Source: Halogeometricum pallidum JCM 14848 (GTDB lineage: Archaea > Halobacteriota > Halobacteria > Halobacteriales > Haloferacaceae). From it: a stretch of DNA of 64,000 nucleotides. Below the pieces are notes generated by a model. It saw only the letters and a list, made by a program, of their open reading frames with translations, was not told the origin of the DNA and did no database searches. The DNA is taken from the NCBI RefSeq assembly GCF_000337095.1, contig NZ_AOIV01000041.1, positions 40,570 to 104,569 of the forward strand, written 5' to 3'. Of this stretch, positions 34,006-44,093 are shown one piece after another; position 1 is the stretch's first letter; each line of letters starts with the position of its first letter. The translations under genes and the position numbers were made by a program.

Positions 34006-35511
34006 ATGTCCTCGCTTACCAGACGCTCCCTCCTCAAGGGAGTCGCCGGCAGCACACTCGCTCTCGGTGCGATGGGAACCGCCACGGCCGCGGACGGCCG
34101 CGAGCAGTACGTCGTGACCGCGCCCGGCGACGGCGCTCTGAAGAGACTCGAACGGCGCGGCGCGGAGGTGGTCGCCTCTATCGCCGACGATACCGTCCAC
34201 CTCGTCCTCGCGGGCGAGGAGACGGATCTGAACGGCGTCGGCGGCGTCACGTCCGTCGACCCGAACGGGGGGTATCGACTGCTCGGCCCGGCGAAGCAGG
34301 CGACCAGTACGGCGGAGTCGCTGGACGACCAGTACGCCTCGCTCCAGTGGGACAAGATGGCCGAGACGACCGGCGCGTTCGAGGCCCACGACACCGCGAC
34401 GGGCGACGGCAGCACCGTCGCCATCATCGACACCGGCATCGACGAACAGCACCCGGACATCCCCGCCGTGATGGAGAAGGGAAGGCTGTTCCGCGCGGAC
34501 GGGCTGACGAGCCCCGACGGCGAACCCACCGTCGCGGGCGACGAGACCATCGAGGCGAATCTCCATCCCGATTCCGAGGAGGTGGAGCCGTACGTCTGGC
34601 GCGGCCCGCCGGAGACGCGCACCCAGTCGGCGGCCGACGACGTGCAGTCACACGGGAGCCACTGCGCCGGCATCGCTACGGCTAAAAACGACGTCGACGC
34701 CGACGGCGTCCCCGAGGACGTGGGCGTCGCCGGAATGGCGCCGGACGCCGACGTGGTTCCCCTCCGCGTGTTCTACTGGAAGAAACTGGAGGAGTACGAA
34801 CTCGACGCCGACGGCGACGGCGAGGTGGAGGAGACGATTCCGGTCGTCACGACGCTGTTCACGACTGACTTCGACATTTTGAGCGCCATCGACTACGCGC
34901 CCGACGCCGGCGCCGACGCCGCGAACATGAGCCTCGGCGGCGGCGTCATCAAGGGTGCAGAACACAGCACCGGCGAGCACGTCGCCTACCAGCGCGTGAC
35001 GCAGGACGCGGTCAAACGAGGAACGGTGGTGACCGCCAGCGCGGGTAACGCGAGCGCGAACCTCCAGCAGGGCGGCTTCTACACGCTCCCGAACAGCGTC
35101 CCCGGAGCGCTCAGCGTCAGCGCGACCGGACCGAACAACGAACTCGTGTTCTACTCGAACTACGGCACCAGCGACATCGACGTGGGCGCGCCCGGCGGCG
35201 GGTACGAGACGCTGGAGAAGACGCTCGCGGCGGACACCGAGTGGCCCTTCCCCACGAACCTCGTGCTGTCGACGGTACCGCCGGACCTCAACGACGGACT
35301 CGCCTACGATTGGTACGCCGGGACGTCGATGGCCGCCCCGCAGGTGGCCGGCCTCGTCGCCCTTGTTCGCGAAGTCGCCCCCGATATGAGCGCCAAGAAG
35401 GTCCAGAACGTCATCGAACGGACCGCTCGGCACAGCAACGGCAAGAGCAGCCCCGAACTCGGCGCGGGCGTCATCTACGCGCCGGACGCCCTCGAAGAGG
35501 CCCAGCGCTAG
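34006..35511 (+). CDS. Tat-exported subtilisin-like serine protease (halolysin type)
   Basis: This 501-aa protein has a Tat signal (TRRSLLKGVAGS, then Ala-rich to about residue 29), a propeptide of roughly 80 residues, and a peptidase S8 domain. The catalytic triad is Asp142 (AIIDTGID), His216 (SHGSHCAG) and Ser441 (GTSMAAPQVAG), with the oxyanion Asn in TASAGNAS. It is a secreted halophilic protease. It differs from typical halolysins in having an acidic insert (DADGDGEVEE) and no C-terminal extension domain. Confidence 0.9.
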   Translation: MSSLTRRSLLKGVAGSTLALGAMGTATAADGREQYVVTAPGDGALKRLERRGAEVVASIADDTVHLVLAGEETDLNGVGGVTSVDPNGGYRLLGPAKQATSTAESLDDQYASLQWDKMAETTGAFEAHDTATGDGSTVAIIDTGIDEQHPDIPAVMEKGRLFRADGLTSPDGEPTVAGDETIEANLHPDSEEVEPYVWRGPPETRTQSAADDVQSHGSHCAGIATAKNDVDADGVPEDVGVAGMAPDADVVPLRVFYWKKLEEYELDADGDGEVEETIPVVTTLFTTDFDILSAIDYAPDAGADAANMSLGGGVIKGAEHSTGEHVAYQRVTQDAVKRGTVVTASAGNASANLQQGGFYTLPNSVPGALSVSATGPNNELVFYSNYGTSDIDVGAPGGGYETLEKTLAADTEWPFPTNLVLSTVPPDLNDGLAYDWYAGTSMAAPQVAGLVALVREVAPDMSAKKVQNVIERTARHSNGKSSPELGAGVIYAPDALEEAQR

Positions 35512-35663
35512 CACACCTGCCGACCCATCGTTTTTCGGTATCGTACGACACGCTCGCGTCCGATTCCCCCCGGTATAGACAACATACCAGATACATCGAT
35601 ATCCAAAATTGATAATCCGACGAATACCGTTATGAAGCCGCTTCGGTTTTTCCCGTATACACT

Positions 35664-37943
35664 ATGGAACATGTCTCGCAGCGGGTGGAATCGCGTCTTC
35701 CCGATCGAATTCGGCAGAACTACTTGTGGCGATTGGTGGCCATCTTCCTCGTCATCAGCGTCATCGTCGGCGCCGTCGGCATCTATCAATATCAGCAAGT
35801 GGAATCGACGGTCGAGGCGGAGGCGGAGGAGCGACTCCTCCAGACGGCCAAGGAGAACGTCGAGGTGCTCTCGGCGTGGCGCGCCGACCACATGAAGACG
35901 GTCGGACTGCTCTCTAACTCCGAGACGTTGACGGGCGACGACGAGGCGCGGATGAACGCCCACCTTGCCTCACAGCACGAGCAACTCCCGGCCGACATCA
36001 TCGACCTCTCGGTCGTCGACCTCCAGTCCGGCGAGGTGCTCGCGAGCACGTCCGAGGGACAGGCCGGAACGACGATGGACCGCGTCACCGCGGCCGCACC
36101 GGTCTCTTACGTCGACCCGAACGCCGTCGGGTCGACCGCGAAGCACCAGTGGCAGGGCGACGGCGCGAACGTCATCTCCTTCTTCAGCCCCGTTCCGGGC
36201 GCGACCAACCGCGTGCTCGTCTACTCGGCCGAGACGGCGACCGTCGACGAACGCCTCAAGGGCGCCGAGGGGTCGGTCACGCAGTTGATCGGTACGACCG
36301 GCACCATCGACTTCGACGGCAGCGGCGAGAACGCCGGCGAGCAGTACCCGGTCGAGAACTCCGAGGCGGTCGAACGAGCGTGGGCGGGCGAGTCGGGCGT
36401 CGTCGTCCAAGACGCCGCGCCCGGCTTGATGGAAGAACGGCACCTCGTCGCGTACGTTCCCTACCACGCGGGTCTCATCCTCCTCGTGCACGAACCCACC
36501 TCCTCGGCGTTCGCGCTGGGTGACCAGGTTGCCGGCACGGTCGCGTTGCTCATTGGGGTAACGGTGGCCGGATTCGTCGCCCTCGGCCTGCTCATCTCGC
36601 GCAGCACGACCAAACCCCTGCGCGACCTCTCCGAGAAGGTGCAGTCGCTCCGCGAGGGCGATCTCGACGTCGACCTCTCGACCGGCCGCGAGGACGAGTT
36701 CGCCGGGGTGTTCCGCGGTATGGCGGCCCTCCGCGACGACTTGCTCGACCAGCGACGCGACGCCGAACGCTACGGCGACGTGATGAACGTCGCCGCGGAT
36801 GGAGACCTCTCCGCGCGGATGGACGCCGACAGCGACAGCCGCGACATGCGGACCATCGCCACCTCGTACAACGGGATGATGGACGAGATAGAGGAGACGG
36901 TCGTCGCGGTCCGGCAGTTCAGCGGCGACGTGGCCTCGCTCAGCGAAGAAGTCGCGGCCAGCGCCGACGAGGTTAGCCGCGCCAGCAGCGAGGTCAGCAC
37001 GTCCATCCAGCACATCGCGGACGGCGCGACCGACCAGAACGACAGCCTCCTCGCCGTCTCCGAGGAGATAGACACGATGACCGCCTCCGTCCAGCAGATC
37101 GCCGCCTCGGCGGACGAACTCGCCGACTACACGAGGAACTCGGCGGCGAAGGGCGACGAGGGACGGCGGGCGGCGAACGAGGCCCTGACGGGCATCGAGA
37201 CCATCCAAAAGGAGACCGAGCACACCGTCTCCGAGATGGAGCAACTGGACGAACAGATGAGCGAGATCGGCGAGATCGTCGAGGTCATCTCCGACATCGC
37301 CGAGCAGACGAACATCCTCGCGCTGAACGCCAACATCGAGGCCGCGCGGGCGGGCGAGGCCGGATCGGGATTCGCCGTCGTCTCGAACGAGGTCAAGTCG
37401 TTGGCCGAGGAGACCCAGGACTCCGCACAGCGCATCGAAGAGCGCATCGCGTCGCTGCAGGACCAACAGCAGAGCGTCCTCGACGGGATGGCGCGGATGC
37501 GCACCCGCGTCGAGGAGGGAACCGAGTCGGTCGGCACGGCGATCGGTTCCTTCGAGGAGATCGTCGAGGAACTGGACGAGACGAACGCGAGCGTCGAGGA
37601 GATAAACGCTGCGACCAGTCGACAGGCCGAGTCCTCGCAGGACATCCTCAACATGACGGAGGAGGCGACGAGCATCAGCGAGGAGACGACCGCGGAGGCG
37701 CAGACGGTCTCCGCGGCGGCCGAAGAGCAGACGGCGACGCTCTCGGAGGTTTCGGAGGGTGTCAGTCGCCTCGCGGAGAACGCGAGCGAACTTCGGACTC
37801 ATCTCGAACAGTTCGAGGTGCGCGACGAGGCGAACGGAGCGTCGGGGTCCGACGCCGTCGGCGACTCGACGGCAACCGATTCGACGGTCGCCGCGCCGGC
37901 CTCCCGCCCGACGGCGACCGACGGCGGCGCTAACGCGCAGTAA
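35664..37943 (+). CDS. Membrane chemotaxis transducer (methyl-accepting, Cache-type sensor)
   Basis: This 759-aa protein has a membrane segment at about residues 25-44, an extracellular region of about 240 residues of Cache type, and a second membrane segment near 293-313. HAMP repeats follow (TKPLRDLSEKVQSLREGD), then a long cytoplasmic coiled coil with the highly conserved hairpin tip ISDIAEQTNILALNANIEA. It signals to CheW/CheA to steer swimming in response to an unknown ligand. The last 60 residues are a low-complexity tail. Confidence 0.9.
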   Translation: MEHVSQRVESRLPDRIRQNYLWRLVAIFLVISVIVGAVGIYQYQQVESTVEAEAEERLLQTAKENVEVLSAWRADHMKTVGLLSNSETLTGDDEARMNAHLASQHEQLPADIIDLSVVDLQSGEVLASTSEGQAGTTMDRVTAAAPVSYVDPNAVGSTAKHQWQGDGANVISFFSPVPGATNRVLVYSAETATVDERLKGAEGSVTQLIGTTGTIDFDGSGENAGEQYPVENSEAVERAWAGESGVVVQDAAPGLMEERHLVAYVPYHAGLILLVHEPTSSAFALGDQVAGTVALLIGVTVAGFVALGLLISRSTTKPLRDLSEKVQSLREGDLDVDLSTGREDEFAGVFRGMAALRDDLLDQRRDAERYGDVMNVAADGDLSARMDADSDSRDMRTIATSYNGMMDEIEETVVAVRQFSGDVASLSEEVAASADEVSRASSEVSTSIQHIADGATDQNDSLLAVSEEIDTMTASVQQIAASADELADYTRNSAAKGDEGRRAANEALTGIETIQKETEHTVSEMEQLDEQMSEIGEIVEVISDIAEQTNILALNANIEAARAGEAGSGFAVVSNEVKSLAEETQDSAQRIEERIASLQDQQQSVLDGMARMRTRVEEGTESVGTAIGSFEEIVEELDETNASVEEINAATSRQAESSQDILNMTEEATSISEETTAEAQTVSAAAEEQTATLSEVSEGVSRLAENASELRTHLEQFEVRDEANGASGSDAVGDSTATDSTVAAPASRPTATDGGANAQ

Positions 37944-37990
37944 GGTCGTCAGAACGTTCGCGTACTTCTTTTCCGTTCCGCCGAATACGG

Positions 37991-38386
37991 TCAGCGGCCC
38001 GTTTCGAGCCGTTCGAGAAACTCTTCGCGCCGGATCGGTTTGGTTATGTAGGCGGTGATCCGGTCGCCGTCGCCGTTCAGGTGTTCGTCCGCCTCGTAGG
38101 CGCTGAGGACGAACACGTCGCCGTCGAACTCGGTTTCGTCGATTCGGTCTATCACCTCCGGCCCCGAGAGGTTCGGCATCCTGCGGTCGAGAACGAGGAC
38201 GTCCACCGATTCGTCGATTTTCGACAGCACGTCCTCGCCGTCGGCCGCCTCCCGCACGTACCACCCTTCCTCGCTCGCCAACCAGATGACGAGCGTTTCG
38301 CGGAACTCCTCGTCGTCGTCGGCTAACAGGACCGTTCGTTTCGTCGTCTCTTTGCTCCGTCTGGATGTGGGTTGACTCTGCTGCAT
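37991..38386 (-). CDS. Single-domain response regulator (receiver protein)
   Basis: The protein is 131 aa from the ATG at 38386. It is a lone REC domain: acidic pocket DDD at 23-25, phospho-acceptor Asp67 (VLVLDRRMP), the switch Ser in FVLSAYEAD and the Lys in YITKPI. There is no output domain, so it works as a phosphate shuttle or by protein contact, for instance downstream of one of the sensor kinases at 39.6 or 11.7 kb or in chemotaxis. It converges on the transducer gene. Confidence 0.85.
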   Translation of the reverse strand: MQQSQPTSRRSKETTKRTVLLADDDEEFRETLVIWLASEEGWYVREAADGEDVLSKIDESVDVLVLDRRMPNLSGPEVIDRIDETEFDGDVFVLSAYEADEHLNGDGDRITAYITKPIRREEFLERLETGR

Positions 38387-38542
38387 GCTTTTCACCCTCG
38401 TTTCGGCGTCCCACCCCTGTGACGCCCATCCGTCTCTGCGGATGAGTAGTGATGCGATTCTTCCTGTATGAACCTTCACCTTGTATGTACAACCCTATTC
38501 TTATATTCCGGCTTCTTCCTCCCTCATTCCGACGCAACGTTC

Positions 38543-39202
38543 TCAGCGCTCGTCGTCGTCCACGGAAGAGAGCGTCTCGCCCAGGATGCAGTTGATGCCG
38601 CGTCGGATTCGGGAGCCGACCGCCTGCTGGCTGATTCCGAGCTTCGAACCAAGTTCGGCCATCGTCACGCCCCGCGGCGTGTCGAAGTAGCCGCGCTCGT
38701 ACGCCAAGACCAGCGCCTCGCGTTGGGCGTCGGTCAGTGTGGCCTCCGCCGACCGCTGCCGCGGGGTGAGCGAGTGGAGTTCGGTCATCGTGACCGGCAC
38801 GCTCCACTCCTGACAGCGGTCGTAGAACGCGGCGACGTCGTGGCGCTTATCGCCGCGTATCCGGAACAGCCACCGCTCGCTCGTGCCGACCGCTTCGAGG
38901 AGCGGAACGCGCGTCGCGGCCAGCGCGCTCAGAACGCCTCGGTAGGAGGGGTCCCACTCGACGCGCAGGAGGTACTGGTCGTCGACGGCGTCCACGAGTC
39001 GGAGGCTCCGCACGCCGGGGTGCGAGGAGAACGCCGCCTCCACGTCGTCGACGCACACGCCGTACACCCACGCGTACGGTATCAGCACCTCATCGTTCGG
39101 AACGACCCGTTCCAACTCCACGGTCGCCGCCGGGAACTCCTCGAAGATGCTTCCCAGCGGGAACTCCGTGGCGCGGACCGTGAACGTCGCCTCAGTCGCC
39201 AT
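38543..39202 (-). CDS. HTH_10 (Bat-type) transcriptional regulator
   Basis: This 219-aa protein has an N-terminal domain of about 150 residues of the bacterio-opsin-activator type and a C-terminal HTH_10 domain (LTDAQREALVLAYERGYFDT shortened to AYERGYFDTPRG, then LGISQQAVGSRIRRG). Haloarchaeal HTH_10 regulators control stress and redox genes; the target here is unknown. A promoter-like box about 200 bp upstream and a 14-bp palindrome between it and the gene suggest a leader with regulation. Confidence 0.85.
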   Translation of the reverse strand: MATEATFTVRATEFPLGSIFEEFPAATVELERVVPNDEVLIPYAWVYGVCVDDVEAAFSSHPGVRSLRLVDAVDDQYLLRVEWDPSYRGVLSALAATRVPLLEAVGTSERWLFRIRGDKRHDVAAFYDRCQEWSVPVTMTELHSLTPRQRSAEATLTDAQREALVLAYERGYFDTPRGVTMAELGSKLGISQQAVGSRIRRGINCILGETLSSVDDDER

Positions 39203-39583
39203 TACTCGCCGGTCGTCGAGCGTTGACGGGCGGACGGTCGAAGAGAGCGGTGACCGCTCGCGTTCCCCCGCGCGGCGGGGGGCCGAATCGGATACAGTCT
39301 GCGTTCGGAAAGGAAATCGAGGCGGCAGAGAGCGTGCTGACCATCGAACCTACTCACTGTACAGTGATTAGCCACGTAACGAGCAGCTTTCCGTGTGAAA
39401 GGTGTTTAAATACCACCGACGTCGCGGTCGCGCTGTCGGTCAGTTTTCTCGGTCGAGAAGGGGAGTCGCGGCGACGGGAATCCCGCGCTCCTCACCGCGC
39501 GGTTCCACCCGCCACCGCCATCACCGACGCACGTCGTGCGCTCGCGACGCGCACTTCCGAGGACCGGGCGCCGTTCGCCGCCC
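39203..39583. other. 381-bp intergenic region with palindrome and TATA box
   Basis: No gene is seen. GGTATTTAAACACC-type sequence (39401-39414, minus strand) is the best TATA candidate for the HTH_10 regulator, leaving a leader of about 170 nt. TCACTGTACAGTGA at 39354-39367 is a perfect palindrome within that leader. Confidence 0.4.
39354..39367. promoter_or_regulatory. 14-bp perfect palindrome (candidate operator)
   Basis: TCACTGTACAGTGA lies just downstream of the presumed transcription start of the HTH_10 regulator gene. Confidence 0.4.
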
Positions 39584-41278
39584 TCACCGGCCCCCGCCGG
39601 TCGGGAGGCGAAGCGCCGCCGTCGCGTCGCCGTCGAAGTCGAGTTCGCAGCCGACGAGTTCGGCGCCCCAGCGGACCACCCAGAGGTCGAGGCTGCTGGC
39701 GTGAGTGAGCGCCGTCTCGGTGCCCGCTTCGACCGCTTCGACCTCGTGGGACGGGAGCGGTCCGGACCCACGGAATTCGAGGCGGCGAAAGCTCGCGTCC
39801 GTTCCCGCCCCGCTCTCGGATTTCGCTTCGACCCCGTCGATCAGGCGGATGACCACGTCGCCGCCGACGTACTCCTCGATGGCGCTCAGCAGGCGGGCCG
39901 CCGTCGTCGTCAGGAGGCGAGCGTCCGTCTCGACGACGGCGTCGGGGTTCACCTCCACGGCGGCGGCGTGTTCCACGCCGGCCGTCGCGACGGCGTCCGA
40001 AACGACGTCCCGGAGGCGGACCGACGCGCGTTCGACGTCGGCGCGGTCCACCACGCGATCGACGGCGCGCGCGTCCTCGGCGAGTCGGAGGAGCTTCTCG
40101 GCGGAGCGCGAAGCGGCCGCCAGTCGCCGGTCGCGGCCGCCGTCGGTCGGCAGTTCGGTCTCCTCGCGGGCGAGTTCGAGGTTCCCTAAGACCACGTTGA
40201 GGTCGTTTCGGATGTTGTGTCTGAGGACGCGGTTGAACACGTCGAGTCGCTGCTCGCGGCGGCGCTGGACGGTGACGTCCTGAAAGAGGACGCTGTAGCC
40301 GACGGGTATCCCGCTCGGGTCGACGTGTTCGGAGGGGCTGACGGCGAAGTCCCGGGGGACGCCGTCGACGCGGGCCGTGATGGTCTGGTCGGCCGCAGCG
40401 AGGTCGATATCGGACCCCACCACCTCGTCGAGGCCGGTTTTCAGCGCCGCCCGCTTCGAGGTTCCGAACGCGTCGGCGGCGGCGGGGTTGAGGTCGACGA
40501 CCCGCCCTTTCGGGTTGACGACGACCACGGGCGATTCGAGGTAGTCGATGGCCGTCTCGTCGACGACGCGTCGCGTCGTGGGGTTGTACTCGAAGATGTC
40601 CGTGGCGAAGACGGCGTAGCCGTCGGCCAGCACGTGCGGGATGAACGCCAGCGGCATCAGGTTCAGATACGGGTACGGCCCCACCTCCGCGAGCCACATC
40701 ACCTCCGCCAGTCCGGGCGGGATGGTGCTGAACACGATGGCGAGCGACTCCGCGCGGTACAGCGAGTAACTCGCCGCCGTATCGAGGAGTACGACCGCCG
40801 CGACGCCGACGAGAAACAGCCCGAGACCGACGAAGGCGACGCCGCCCGGGGCCGCGCTGTAGGTGGCGCTCGACAGCCCCAACACGGACTCGACGCGGAA
40901 GTTGGTCCAGAATAGCCCGTGCGTCCGGTTCGTCGCCAGCACCACGGAGATGACGAACGGGAAGGCGAACAGCGCTCGGAACCACGGGGTGCGGACGAGG
41001 TGACCCCGACCGCTGTACGAGAGCGTGAACGCGAGGAAGGCGACCACTTGCACGGCCAGCGCCGTCCACGCAATCGTCTCCAACAGCTCTCGGAGCGCCG
41101 GGTCGAAGACGAGGTAGGAGACGCCGACGGTGGCGCAGAACACCGCCTGACTCCCCAGCGTCGCGGCGAACCACTTCGCGCCGGGGCTCCCCCGGTAGGT
41201 GAGGAGCTTCCACCCCAGCCCTGCCGACCCGACGGCCGCGAGGAACGCGCCCGCGATGGGCCAGAGCGCGACGCTCAT
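39584..41278 (-). CDS. 7TM-PAS histidine kinase with degenerate ATP-binding domain
   Basis: The protein is 564 aa from the ATG at 41278. Seven hydrophobic segments fill residues about 1-215, a PAS domain follows (VVVVNPKGRVVDLNPAAADA), then an H-box of the RHNIRNDLN type. The C-terminal part has the size of an HATPase domain but lacks a clear N-box Asn (RLLSAIEEYVGGDVV) and has FRGSGPLPSHE in place of the DNGPGIP-type G1 box. ATP binding may be weak or lost, so it may be phosphorylated by another kinase or act as a sensor without kinase activity. Its closest layout in the window is the intact kinase at 11.7-13.4 kb. Confidence 0.75.
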   Translation of the reverse strand: MSVALWPIAGAFLAAVGSAGLGWKLLTYRGSPGAKWFAATLGSQAVFCATVGVSYLVFDPALRELLETIAWTALAVQVVAFLAFTLSYSGRGHLVRTPWFRALFAFPFVISVVLATNRTHGLFWTNFRVESVLGLSSATYSAAPGGVAFVGLGLFLVGVAAVVLLDTAASYSLYRAESLAIVFSTIPPGLAEVMWLAEVGPYPYLNLMPLAFIPHVLADGYAVFATDIFEYNPTTRRVVDETAIDYLESPVVVVNPKGRVVDLNPAAADAFGTSKRAALKTGLDEVVGSDIDLAAADQTITARVDGVPRDFAVSPSEHVDPSGIPVGYSVLFQDVTVQRRREQRLDVFNRVLRHNIRNDLNVVLGNLELAREETELPTDGGRDRRLAAASRSAEKLLRLAEDARAVDRVVDRADVERASVRLRDVVSDAVATAGVEHAAAVEVNPDAVVETDARLLTTTAARLLSAIEEYVGGDVVIRLIDGVEAKSESGAGTDASFRRLEFRGSGPLPSHEVEAVEAGTETALTHASSLDLWVVRWGAELVGCELDFDGDATAALRLPTGGGR

Positions 41279-41467
41279 CCGGTCCGGGCCCCACCCGACT
41301 CGTCCCCGACCATCCCGCCTTTCGCTCCGGCGCCTCGGCGGACGGTCCCCTCGTCCCAACTCATCTCTGCCTCTCTATTCGTCTCGGAAGTAATAATCCT
41401 CTCCCTGAATTATCAGTTTCTATATCGGAGCGGTCTGCACCGGGGCGAGGCGAGAGGGGACGGGTGG

Positions 41468-43237
41468 TCAGTCGTCCGCCGAGATGGGGTCGCCGCTCGC
41501 GTCGGTCGGCGCGGGACTCTCACCGTCGTCGAACGGGTACCACGACTGCTTCCCGTCGGTGAGACAGGGGTCGACGTAGTCGGTCTCCTCGGGTTCGGCG
41601 AACTCGACGAGCGCCTCCTGACCGGTGGCTTCGACCCACTGTCTGAACGTCTGGCCGTTCTCGCGGTGGGCGGCGAACGCTTCGAGCAGGTTCCTGAGCA
41701 GGCCGGGCACCTCGTCGGCGGGAACGCGCTGGCGCACCCACTCGACGAACGTCGGTTCCGGACCGATGCCGCCGCCGACGCCCACGTCGAGCGCCTCCAC
41801 CATCTCGCCGTTCTTCCGCGCTCGCATGCCTTGGAACCCGATATCGGCGGTCAGCGCCTGCCCGCAGTCGGCCGTACAGCCGGAGTAGTGCATCTTGATC
41901 TGCGAGACGTCGTCGGGCAGTTCGACGTTCGCGCGCAACCAGCGCAGCATGACCGCCATCCGCGCCTTCGTCTCGGTCAGCGCGAGCGAGCAGAACTCCG
42001 TGCCCGTGCAGGCCATCGCGCCGCGGGTGAAGACGCTCGGTTCGGGGCTGTGCGTCTCCAGCAGGTCCGCGGCCAACAGGTCGTCCAGTTCGGACTCGGG
42101 GACGTCCACGACGAGCGGGTTCTGCCGGCGGGTGAGCCGCACGGCGCCGGAGCCGTGTCGGTCCGCGAGGTCCGCCAGTTCGATGGTCTCGGCGGCGGTC
42201 AGTCGACCGACCGGCACCGAGAGGCCGACGTAGTAGCCGCCGTTCTTCTGCTCGTGGACGCCGACGTGGTCGTGCTTGCCCGCCTCGTCGGGGCGCCCGG
42301 CGTTGTAGGTGTACTCCTCCCGGAGGTTCGTCCCCTCGCGGTCGAGTTCGAAGTCGACGTACTCCGCCTGGAGCAGTTCGCGGATCTTCTCCGTTCCCCA
42401 CTCGTCGACGAAGAACCGGCTTCGGTTCTTCTGGCGGTTCTCCCGGTCGCCGTGCTCGAAGTAGAGCTCTACGAACCCCCGCACGACGGCGTACGCCTCG
42501 TCCGGTTCGACGAAGATATCGAGACTCTGCGCCCGCCGCGGTTGGCGCCCGCCCAGACCGCCGCCGACGCGCACGTTGAATCCGCGGACCGCGTCGCCGT
42601 CGACGGTCTTCTCGGCGGGTTCGAGTCCGATGCCGTTGATGGAGTCCTGCGCGCAGCCCTCCCGACAGCCCGTGACGCTGATGTTGAACTTCCGGGGCAT
42701 GTTGGCCAGGTCGTCGTCGCCGCGCAGTTTCTCCGATATCTCGTCGAGCACGGGTTGGGCGTCGACGAACTCCCGGTCGTCGCGGCCGGCGACCGGACAG
42801 CCCGAGATGTTGCGCATCGTGTCGCCGCCGGCCGAGCGCGAACTGACCCCGACCGACTCCAGTCGCTCCCATACCTCGGGGATGTCCTCCAGTTTGAGCC
42901 AGTGGAGCTGAACCGACTGGCGGGTGGTGAGGTCGATCCAGGCGTTCCCGAACTCGGGATTCTCGACCGGGCCGGCGGCGTAGTCGCGCGCCACCTCGCC
43001 GATGGCGCGCAACTGGTCCGGTTCGAGCACGCCGTTCGTGTTGGCGAGCCGCATCATGAAGTAACTCTCCTGACCCGACCGGTGGTGGAACACGCCCCAG
43101 AACTTGAACCGGGAGAACCACATCTCCCGTTCGTCCTCGGGTATCGACTCCCACCCGTCCTCGGCGAACTCGAGTATCTTCTCGCGGACCTCGTCGCCGT
43201 ACATCCCCGCCTTCCACTCTTCTTTCTTATTCGCCAT
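41468..43237 (-). CDS. nirA: Ferredoxin-dependent assimilatory nitrite reductase
   Basis: This 589-aa protein has two sulfite/nitrite reductase ferredoxin-like half domains and two siroheme-Fe4S4 domains. Cluster and siroheme ligands are the Cys of ACTGTEFCSLALTETK and HYSGCTADCGQ (C-x5-C and C-x3-C). The first half carries RNISGCPVAGRD, and FNISVTGCREGCAQDSING lies in the middle. It reduces nitrite to ammonium with six electrons from ferredoxin in the cytoplasm. The extra C-terminal 60-70 residues are acidic and Cys-poor. It is divergent from nasA, with a decayed transposon now between them. Confidence 0.9.
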   Translation of the reverse strand: MANKKEEWKAGMYGDEVREKILEFAEDGWESIPEDEREMWFSRFKFWGVFHHRSGQESYFMMRLANTNGVLEPDQLRAIGEVARDYAAGPVENPEFGNAWIDLTTRQSVQLHWLKLEDIPEVWERLESVGVSSRSAGGDTMRNISGCPVAGRDDREFVDAQPVLDEISEKLRGDDDLANMPRKFNISVTGCREGCAQDSINGIGLEPAEKTVDGDAVRGFNVRVGGGLGGRQPRRAQSLDIFVEPDEAYAVVRGFVELYFEHGDRENRQKNRSRFFVDEWGTEKIRELLQAEYVDFELDREGTNLREEYTYNAGRPDEAGKHDHVGVHEQKNGGYYVGLSVPVGRLTAAETIELADLADRHGSGAVRLTRRQNPLVVDVPESELDDLLAADLLETHSPEPSVFTRGAMACTGTEFCSLALTETKARMAVMLRWLRANVELPDDVSQIKMHYSGCTADCGQALTADIGFQGMRARKNGEMVEALDVGVGGGIGPEPTFVEWVRQRVPADEVPGLLRNLLEAFAAHRENGQTFRQWVEATGQEALVEFAEPEETDYVDPCLTDGKQSWYPFDDGESPAPTDASGDPISADD

Positions 43238-43265
43238 CGGCCACCTCCGAACTGGTCGTTCGGAA

Positions 43266-43317
43266 CACTATAACACAGAAGTTGGGTGTTTGATTCATTA
43301 ACAGATACAGACACCCA
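43266..43317 (-). promoter_or_regulatory. nirA promoter with adjacent inverted repeat
   Basis: GTTATAGTG (43266-43274, minus strand) is a TATA box about 30 nt upstream of nirA. Directly upstream of it TGGGTGT (43283-43289) and ACACCCA (43311-43317) form an inverted repeat with a 21-bp spacer, a possible site for a nitrogen regulator. Confidence 0.4.
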
Positions 43318-43726
43318 CACCCACGCATAAAATACTGGTCCTTTAACAAATATACAAAATCGTCTCTCGAACTCGACGGACCGAAAACGCGGGGCGGGGC
43401 ACCGGATATTTTTCGAGACTATCTGAGAGAATTTTTATTTCGGCGTTCGGTCCGTTCGAGAACTGACGATGTGCAACGGGACGGGCGGGCGGCCCCGTCC
43501 CCGAGAGACGCGGCGGCGTTCGCGTCGCACGCGGGAACCCTTAGCCACGCAATACAATATAATCACTTTTAGGCCCTGCTGTTGTCTTCATAGCAACAGC
43601 TATTGGGCGAGAGAGGAGACGGAAACACAGTCAGCGAGCGTAACAGTGGACGAACGTTTTATTCAAAACACCATGATAGTCGTCGACGGAATCCTCGCCA
43701 CCCGACCATGACAAATAGACAAGCGC

Positions 43727-44062
<336 letters not shown>

Positions 44063-44093
44063 GAAAAAGTCGCTCACGTGGAGGGTGGTGCTA

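Noticed and set aside
35970-38807. A very long minus-strand frame opposite the chemotaxis transducer
   Set aside because: It is a GC-rich shadow: the product is Arg/Gly-rich and basic, and the transducer on the plus strand has all family motifs.
38543-39202. HTH_10 gene and receiver protein as one two-component pair
   Set aside because: They are separated by 156 bp, and the receiver has its own start. HTH_10 proteins are not usually phosphorylated by such partners, so a link is not supported by the sequence.
40919-43273. Long plus-strand frame opposite nirA
   Set aside because: The nirA strand carries the siroheme/Fe4S4 cysteines. The opposite product has no recognisable domain.
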